A DNA stretch of 6,229 nt from Caldimicrobium thiodismutans (lineage in GTDB: Bacteria; Desulfobacterota; Thermodesulfobacteria; Thermodesulfobacteriales; Thermodesulfobacteriaceae). The stretch lies in contig PNIE01000057.1 of assembly GCA_002877875.1 (NCBI GenBank), positions 1 to 6,229 on the forward strand. Direction: 5' to 3'. The notes under the pieces are model-generated. The model was not told the DNA's origin. It did no database searches and saw only the letters and a list, made by a program, of their open reading frames with translations. A program made the translations under genes and the position numbers. Shown one piece after another: positions 6,225-6,229 of this stretch. Numbering within the stretch: position 1 is the stretch's first letter; every line of letters starts with the position of its first letter.

Positions 6225-6229
6225 GATAG
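6072..6229 (-). CDS. RND efflux permease, 3' end (partial, runs off the window)
   Basis: The minus strand encodes the last 51 residues of an RND-type inner-membrane transporter, entering from beyond the right edge. IFNGLAISLIFG starts the final transmembrane segment, IPLLYFGHKLK ends it, and a short charged tail (DAEKIKRDLFD) precedes TAG. RND permeases use proton flow to pump drugs or metals through a three-part envelope complex; the substrate class cannot be read from this part. No lesion is visible in this copy. Its stop overlaps the TAA of the plus-strand frame by two bases, so the two would be convergent. Confidence 0.72.
   Translation of the reverse strand, partial: IFNGLAISLIFGTIGSTILSTFLIPLLYFGHKLKIGYTLPDAEKIKRDLFD

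Noticed and set aside
1..6229. Circular plasmid or phage with terminal redundancy
   Set aside because: The repeated 187 bp do not reach either end of the window, and sequences beyond both copies differ. No replication, partition or phage genes are present.

Overview
The window is AT-rich DNA from an anaerobic bacterium. The lysine-rich proteins, strong Shine-Dalgarno sites, class I hybrid cluster protein and NrfHA pair suggest a deep-branching, possibly thermophilic group such as Thermodesulfobacteria-like or Aquificota-like lineages. That placement is a low-confidence inference; nothing here fixes the taxon.

The centre is a nitrogen-oxide module. hcp (hybrid cluster protein, minus strand, 3569 to 1945) and nrfH-nrfA (cytochrome c nitrite reductase, plus strand, 3729 to 5660) diverge from a 159-bp intergenic region. 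That region holds two FNR/HcpR-type palindromes placed to serve both promoters. NrfHA would reduce nitrite to ammonium with electrons from the quinone pool, and Hcp would remove NO or hydroxylamine by-products. nrfA ends at a clear intrinsic terminator. It is followed by a well-formed promoter and the first 55 codons of a Crp/Fnr-family regulator, a natural candidate for the protein that binds the palindromes, but here cut off.

The rest is broken and mosaic. hcp has its full length and all eight hybrid-cluster ligands, yet carries two in-frame TAA codons and two +1 frameshifts. Immediately after its stop codon, without a gap, comes the C-terminal half of a SNF2-type helicase with a DUF3883 domain (1944 to 454). 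That half has at least four frameshifts, and its N-terminal half is missing. It ends abruptly at 453/454 in the last 50 codons of an RND efflux permease. The same 187 bp (267-453) recur with no mismatch at 6038-6224, where the RND reading frame runs on out of the window, so the right-hand copy looks like the native one.

The nrfHA half has no lesions, while the minus-strand half has eight. Either this is a recently rearranged and decaying locus, or a draft or metagenome contig with chimeric joins and low-quality stretches. The sequence alone cannot decide. Positions 1-266 hold no gene I can support. I see no tRNA, rRNA, CRISPR array or transposase.
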